DNA of 64,000 bases from Candidatus Chlamydia corallus (GTDB taxonomy: Bacteria; Chlamydiota; Chlamydiia; Chlamydiales; Chlamydiaceae). The notes under the pieces were generated by a model that was given only the letters and a program-made list of their open reading frames with translations, did no database searches and was not told the DNA's origin. The stretch is from positions 124,001-188,000 of the forward strand of contig NZ_NWQK01000001.1 of assembly GCF_002817655.1 (NCBI RefSeq). The letters run 5' to 3'. The number at the start of each line of letters is the position of its first letter. Within the stretch, counting starts at the first letter, position 1. Position numbers and translations under genes: made by a program. Shown here one piece after another: positions 59,577 through 64,000 of the stretch.

Positions 59577-61292
59577 TTACGATACAATTCGGTTTTTTCT
59601 ATTCAAAAGTTCTTCAACTTCCGAGCATGTTTTGGCTTGTAAAAGCGCTTCTGTAATCTCAAGACAGCAGTTTATATCTAAGAAGGCGATATGGTTGCGA
59701 AGTCTATTGATTACGGGCATAGCTACTGACAGCTCTTTAACTCCTAAGCCTATAAATAAAGGCGCAAGACTGAGCTGTGCTGCGGCTTCCCCGCAAATAC
59801 TAACAGGAACCTTACTTTGCTTAGCAGCTTGAAGTACGTGGTGAATCATGCGAATAACTGCTGGAGGTAGGGTCACGTTTAGATGGTTAGGAAGAGCTGA
59901 TTCCCTGGAAATTCCTAAAGTATATTGGATAAGATCATTCGTCCCTATAGAGAGAAAATCACATTCGGGAAGGATCTCTTCAATCATCCAAACTGCAGAA
60001 GGAAATTCTATCATAATTCCCCAAGAAACCTTTTGTCCGTTAGTTAGCTTTCTTTGGATTGTTTCCCATTTCTTTTTAACTTCTATAATCTCATAAACAT
60101 CAGAAACTCCTGGAATTAACACCTTTATTGGGCCTTCCAGAGAGGCTATAGCAATCGCTTGTAGCTGATCCTCGAGAATTGCGCTATAATTTAGCAACAA
60201 TCGTACAGAACGTTCTTTTTTATTTTTTATTTCAGGACAAGGTTTATCTTCACCAAAATCAAATAGACGCAATACTGCTGGAGAATCCCCTGGAAAACGT
60301 GCTAGCTTTTCATAGACATCGGCTTGCTCTTTTAAGGTAGGCAGACGTCCTAAAGTTACAGCTAAAAACTCAGAACGAAAGAGACCTATAGAAGTTTCAG
60401 GAAAATTCTCTGATAGAGTTTCTATATCCTTATGGCTTCCTGCATGCGAAGAGACTACGGGATGTATTGATTTTCTTACTAATCCATCAGAGGGATTGAC
60501 AACAACGGAAAGTTCTTTTTTATAGCAGCTTTGTAAAGTCGCTGGTTTCGGATTAAAGATCAGCTCTCCACGATAACCATCTATTAATACTAACTTACCG
60601 TTATATTGCTTTGCGACATCCCAAAGCTCCTCAGAAATATTGGCAAGATAGGGAATGCTCTTAGCTCGCGAGACTATAGCTGTATGTGATGTAGCTGCTC
60701 CTACTAATGAGACAAATCCTCGGATGTAGGCGGGATTAGCACTGGCCACTTCTGAGGGCGTTAATTCCTCTGAGAATATAATCAGATTCTGATCGGATTC
60801 TCCTAAAGAACTCTTATGTTGGCAACACAGATGACCAATCACCCTGTTAGAAATATCATGAATATCTTGAACACGCTCTACAACAGAAGGCATCCCACGC
60901 ACTGCTGTTAACGACTCTTCTATTTTACCCATGACCGAAGAAAAGACATATTCTGCGTTTTTACGATCCTTACGGATAGTATTGACCACTTCCTCTGTAA
61001 GGAGGGGATCTTTGATAATCTCTAAGTGTGCCTGTAAGATAGAGGAGACCTCTTGAAGGCCCTGCTTTCCTGTAACTTCCTGCTCTAAAGCTACGATATC
61101 AGATTTAGAGCGATTCAAAGCTTTGTAATAACGATGAATTTCATGTTCGACCTCTTCTTGAGGAAGAGTTAGCTCACGAACATGTAAAGGGGAAGTTCCT
61201 AGGAAAAATACTTTACCTAAGGCCATACCAGAAACTATAGAGCTTCCTGCAACCCGCCATTCTTCGTTACCTATAGAGGGCTGTGTATCCAT
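59577..61292 (-). CDS. ptsI: PTS enzyme I
   Basis: 571-aa phosphoenolpyruvate-protein phosphotransferase that phosphorylates HPr. The active His is in GAATSHTAIVSRAKSIP, the PEP-binding region is IGLFRSEFL, with GIMIEFPSAV, FLSIGTNDLIQYTLGISRE and the Cys motif CGEAAAQ (usually CGEMAGD). Its start shares one base with the ptsH stop (TAATG), so the two are coupled. With only regulatory EIIA proteins in the window, it may act mainly in signalling. Confidence 0.95.
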   Translation of the reverse strand: MDTQPSIGNEEWRVAGSSIVSGMALGKVFFLGTSPLHVRELTLPQEEVEHEIHRYYKALNRSKSDIVALEQEVTGKQGLQEVSSILQAHLEIIKDPLLTEEVVNTIRKDRKNAEYVFSSVMGKIEESLTAVRGMPSVVERVQDIHDISNRVIGHLCCQHKSSLGESDQNLIIFSEELTPSEVASANPAYIRGFVSLVGAATSHTAIVSRAKSIPYLANISEELWDVAKQYNGKLVLIDGYRGELIFNPKPATLQSCYKKELSVVVNPSDGLVRKSIHPVVSSHAGSHKDIETLSENFPETSIGLFRSEFLAVTLGRLPTLKEQADVYEKLARFPGDSPAVLRLFDFGEDKPCPEIKNKKERSVRLLLNYSAILEDQLQAIAIASLEGPIKVLIPGVSDVYEIIEVKKKWETIQRKLTNGQKVSWGIMIEFPSAVWMIEEILPECDFLSIGTNDLIQYTLGISRESALPNHLNVTLPPAVIRMIHHVLQAAKQSKVPVSICGEAAAQLSLAPLFIGLGVKELSVAMPVINRLRNHIAFLDINCCLEITEALLQAKTCSEVEELLNRKNRIVS

Positions 61293-61624
61293 TATAGTTC
61301 TCCAAAACCAGAACTAAAAGCGTTTTGTATCTTCTCTAAGATACGATGAGCTTCTTTGCTTCTAACAGTCACAAGAATCTCTCCTCCTTGAGGAGCTCCT
61401 AGCATAAGAATACTCATGATACTTTTTGCATTTATAGTTTTACCTGCGTAGGTGAAATGCACATCACAGTCTTCCCCATCAAATAGTCGAACAATAACAC
61501 CTGCAGGTCGCACATGGATCCCTGTAGCATTCTTAACTATACAAGTTACCTGAAGCTCTTCCATCTGATCTTGTGTATCTGTGTTCTTATTTTCAAGATA
61601 AGTGCAGGCGGGCTCACTCACCAT
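61292..61624 (-). CDS. ptsH: Phosphocarrier protein HPr
   Basis: 110-aa HPr with an N-terminal extension of ~20 residues beyond the usual 85-90. The active His37 lies in TGIHVRPAG (usual form GLHARPA). Ser68 in NAKSIMSIL matches the Ser46 regulatory site of Gram-positive HPr (KSIM), the target of HPr kinase, so dual control is possible. The ATG at 61624 overlaps the upstream gene's stop; a GTG four codons earlier is an alternative. It is coupled to ptsI. Confidence 0.93.
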   Translation of the reverse strand: MVSEPACTYLENKNTDTQDQMEELQVTCIVKNATGIHVRPAGVIVRLFDGEDCDVHFTYAGKTINAKSIMSILMLGAPQGGEILVTVRSKEAHRILEKIQNAFSSGFGEL

Positions 61625-62411
61625 AAACCTCTTCACTATGTAGATAGTTCTCTAACCAAGAAAGAAAAGAAGTGTAGTAGCTCTTAGTCAAATGCAGCAA
61701 CTCAATTGTTTCTAAGCTTCGATGCTCTAAGCTTTCCTCATTTAAAAATATATTGGGTGAAGGAAGGTCTCTGCGTATTTCAGGATCAAAAAAGAAACAC
61801 TGGTAAGCAAAAGGCTCTTCATAACCATAAAAAGGAAAGATACCTAAAGAATAACAATTTTCTTCGGCCTGCATCTTATTTAATGCAACTAGCTGTTGAC
61901 GTAATTTTTGCTGTACTTTTGCTAGAGACCTCACAGGGAAAACTCCCTCATCCTCCCATTTCCCAAACCCATTATGGATAGAAAAAAATTGTTCATAATG
62001 GTTGTCTCCTAAAGGAGGCAGCCTACGATGCCCTAGAAAATCTACAAGAGGAGGTTCCCCTTGAAAACCACAACGACCGTCACGGAATACATAAAACATC
62101 TTCACCTGGTAAGGTCCTTTTTCCAAACGATAGATGTAGACTTCAATGGTTTCTAATAAAGAAAAAAAACGACAAATACTTGTAGATTCATTATGCTCAA
62201 TCCCTAATACGGAACACCAGAAGTCCAAGCAAAAATCTATACGATCTTCTTTTGACAATCCCATCAGCTCGTACCAGCCTCGAGGCAGGCGGGGTATCTT
62301 TGCCGATACAACTTCCCAAGACATTTCCTTTCGCAACTGCTCTACACACAACACATCGAGAGGAAAGAAGGGGCGAACATCAAATGTTAAACTATTTTCA
62401 GGTTTTTTCAT
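61614..62411 (-). CDS. Conserved hypothetical protein upstream of ptsH (CT338-position)
   Basis: 265-aa soluble protein without a recognised domain. It contains WYELMGLSKEDRIDFCLDFWCSVLG, aromatic-rich strands (CYSLGIFPFYGYEEPFAYQCFFF), and a helix-rich C-terminus. The stop overlaps the ptsH start, so it belongs to the same operon as ptsH-ptsI. Its 5' end overlaps the divergent comEC start by 28 bp. A PTS-linked role is a guess from position. Confidence 0.8.
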   Translation of the reverse strand: MKKPENSLTFDVRPFFPLDVLCVEQLRKEMSWEVVSAKIPRLPRGWYELMGLSKEDRIDFCLDFWCSVLGIEHNESTSICRFFSLLETIEVYIYRLEKGPYQVKMFYVFRDGRCGFQGEPPLVDFLGHRRLPPLGDNHYEQFFSIHNGFGKWEDEGVFPVRSLAKVQQKLRQQLVALNKMQAEENCYSLGIFPFYGYEEPFAYQCFFFDPEIRRDLPSPNIFLNEESLEHRSLETIELLHLTKSYYTSFLSWLENYLHSEEVYGE

Positions 62412-63847
62412 CTTTTTTCTTTCGCTATCCTATAAGCTCTTGGCTCATTCGATTACGCGCCTCTTGTGCGTGCTTTCAACAAAGACATCCTATTTTTTTA
62501 TTTGGGCTTTATTGGCTCGCTGGCATAGTATCCCGTAGCCACCCAGAATGTAGCGCTCTTATCCTTATCTTCCTAGGAATATTCCTTCCTCGCAATCCTA
62601 AGCAATGGCTCCCCTTAGCACTTGCTTGGATGATTCCTTTGGTTATAACTCCTACGCCATTCATCCACGACGGTCTAGTATCAGGTACTTTTGTGATTCA
62701 CCACGAAGGGAGGCGGGGAGCCTACTATGGAGAAGCACTTTCTATTCAAACTCCCTGTGGGAAACGAGCCCACCATCTCTCTTGTCAAATTCTATCGGAA
62801 TCCTGTTTAGAGCTTAAAAAGGTTTACCAACTTGAAGGGACGCTACATCATACATCCCAAATTGTTTTTAAGTCTAATGCTTGCTACAAAGAAATTCCTA
62901 GATCTAGCTTGTACATGATGAAAGAGAAATGCCAAGAAACTTGCTGGCATTACCTCAACAATATTTTTCCTTCTTCTGAGGTGGGGGCCTTTGCTTCCAG
63001 TCTTTTACTAGGGACTCCCCTTCCTAAAGATCTCCAGGACTTCTTCAGACAAAAAGGATTATCCCATCTCTTTGCAATCTCAGGGTGGCATTTTTCCCTG
63101 TCCGCCTCTATTCTCTCTATGTTATTCGCTCTTCTTCCTTTAAAAATCAAAAAAATTCTGAGTTTTATTCTCCTTACCTCTCTAGCCTACCTTTTTCCCT
63201 TCTCTCCCTCGGTATGGCGCGCTTGGATCTCCTCAACTCTACTTTGTTTTTCATGGTGTTTTTCAGGATCCTGTTCGGGGCTCAATCGTCTAGGCATTGG
63301 CTTTGTTGTTTGTTCTATCTTTTTTTCGCCCTTTTCTCCTGCTTTTGTTTTAAGCTTCTTAGCCACTCTGGGGATTCTGATCTTTTTCCCTATAATTTCC
63401 TCTTTTCTCTACAATCCTTGGACCCTTTTCCTCTCTCCGTTTTGGTTACGGCCTATCCGCTACCTCTCGATGACTTTGGCAGTTTCAATATCTGCCCAGC
63501 TCTTTATTATTCTTCCAATCATGCAGTTCTTTGGCAAATTACCTCTTGAAGGCCTTCTCTATAACCTAATTGTTCCTTTTACCGTACTTCCCATCATCTT
63601 TTTACTTCTTGTTACAATTATCCTCCCATGCCTTGCCCCTATGACTGAAGTTCTTGTAAAAGGCCTTTTCTCACATCCTTGGCTCCAAAATCCCAATATC
63701 CTAATCACTCTTTCCTTTCCCCCAGTTCCTCCTTGGATTCTTACACTCTCTTCCCTTATTTTACTCCTAATTGGAATCTTGCGCACAAAAGTCACTCATA
63801 ATTCGTTAGTTTCCATTACTGCTCATCGCTTCATTGAAACTCTATGA
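62384..63847 (+). CDS. comEC: ComEC/Rec2-family DNA uptake channel protein
   Basis: 487-aa membrane protein of the competence family. N-terminal helices are followed by an OB-like segment (VSGTFVIHHEGRRGAYYGEAL) and the competence core of about eight helices with LFAISGWHFSLSASILSM (family GLSHLFAISG) and PSVWRAWISS. The C-terminal metallo-beta-lactamase domain of full ComEC (~750 aa) is missing; the protein ends after the last membrane helices (ILTLSSLILLLIGILRT). The ATG at 62384 is preferred to earlier in-frame starts inside the opposite gene. Whether chlamydiae use it for natural transformation is not shown by sequence. Confidence 0.9.
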   Translation: MLNYFQVFSSFFFRYPISSWLIRLRASCACFQQRHPIFLFGLYWLAGIVSRSHPECSALILIFLGIFLPRNPKQWLPLALAWMIPLVITPTPFIHDGLVSGTFVIHHEGRRGAYYGEALSIQTPCGKRAHHLSCQILSESCLELKKVYQLEGTLHHTSQIVFKSNACYKEIPRSSLYMMKEKCQETCWHYLNNIFPSSEVGAFASSLLLGTPLPKDLQDFFRQKGLSHLFAISGWHFSLSASILSMLFALLPLKIKKILSFILLTSLAYLFPFSPSVWRAWISSTLLCFSWCFSGSCSGLNRLGIGFVVCSIFFSPFSPAFVLSFLATLGILIFFPIISSFLYNPWTLFLSPFWLRPIRYLSMTLAVSISAQLFIILPIMQFFGKLPLEGLLYNLIVPFTVLPIIFLLLVTIILPCLAPMTEVLVKGLFSHPWLQNPNILITLSFPPVPPWILTLSSLILLLIGILRTKVTHNSLVSITAHRFIETL

Positions 63848-63871
63848 GACAAAAACATTCTAATCACAAAG

Positions 63872-63904
63872 CAAATTTATCCTTATTTTTTACAATTTGT
63901 TTTT
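63872..63904 (+). terminator. Possible weak terminator after comEC
   Basis: CAAATT (63872-63877) and AATTTG (63894-63899) pair around a 16-nt loop, followed by five T residues. The stem is short and AT-only apart from its end pairs. Confidence 0.35.
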
Positions 63905-63955
63905 ATGTTAAAATTGACGAAATTTTTATGTTCAAAAATATATACGAGAATATTT

Positions 63956-64000
63956 ATGGAAACAATATCGACCCCATCTTCACGCCGTCCTCCTACGTTA
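63956..64000 (+). CDS. Start of an unidentified gene (truncated by window end)
   Basis: An ATG at 63956 opens a frame reading METISTPSSRRPPTL to the window edge, Ser/Pro/Thr-rich like the N-termini of several Inc-type or type III-secreted chlamydial proteins. Only 15 codons are visible, so no function can be given. Confidence 0.5.
   Translation, partial: METISTPSSRRPPTL

Overview
The window is a segment of a chlamydial chromosome, most like Chlamydia pneumoniae. The evidence is gene order and protein character. It has a double-length UvrA, a V-type (not F-type) ATPase operon, the L11-L1-L10-L12-rpoB-rpoC block with transaldolase behind it, tRNA-Thr/tuf/tRNA-Trp/secE/nusG, two ptsN genes, and many predicted membrane proteins of the Inc (inclusion membrane) type. 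The order pknD-valS-lipoprotein-atpKIDBA-(unknown)-atpE-CT311/CT312-like-tal-rpoC...infA-CT324/CT325-like is the recalled C. trachomatis order. The strain cannot be fixed from the sequence alone.

Layout. 1-3.5 kb holds the 3' part of uvrA. 3.6-9.2 kb holds pknD and valS. 9.3-17.4 kb holds the V-ATPase operon on the minus strand, ending in an unusual lipoprotein gene. 17.8-20.1 kb holds a secreted basic protein (+), a small zinc-ribbon-like protein and tal (-). 20.1-33.0 kb is the information-processing block on the minus strand (rpoC, rpoB, rplL, rplJ, rplA, rplK, nusG, secE, tRNA-Trp, tuf, tRNA-Thr, infA), with a strong terminator after rpoC and a 13-bp hairpin between rplL and rpoB.

33.0-44.8 kb is a lineage-specific accessory stretch. 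It has two CT324/CT325-position genes, a Met-type tRNA, a complete orphan cytosine-5 DNA methyltransferase in very AT-rich surroundings, a heptad-repeat secreted protein, two bilobed-hydrophobic Inc-like proteins, a multi-spanning DUF687-like protein and a basic protein with a signal peptide and a C-terminal anchor. Long gaps here hold no intact genes, which suggests turnover.

44.9-53.8 kb returns to core metabolism: two PTS EIIA-Ntr proteins (one with a DNA-binding domain), dut, accD, superoxide dismutase, a hexose-phosphate mutase, a CT296-position protein, and the tightly overlapping rnc-radA-hemC cluster. 54-64 kb holds a membrane HD phosphohydrolase (PgpH-like, probably c-di-AMP), a decayed gap, dnaX with its YbaB partner, ptsI/ptsH with an unknown upstream gene, comEC, and the first codons of another gene.

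Themes. The energy genes form a V-ATPase whose K subunit keeps the residues that bind Na+ in the Enterococcus hirae enzyme. PtsI, HPr and the two PtsN proteins look like a regulatory PTS, with no sugar permease in the window. The best candidates for new biology are the orphan DNA methyltransferase, the Na+-signature V-ATPase with a DUF2764-like protein in place of subunits C/F, the HemC lacking its cofactor-binding domain, and the asymmetric tandem UvrA.
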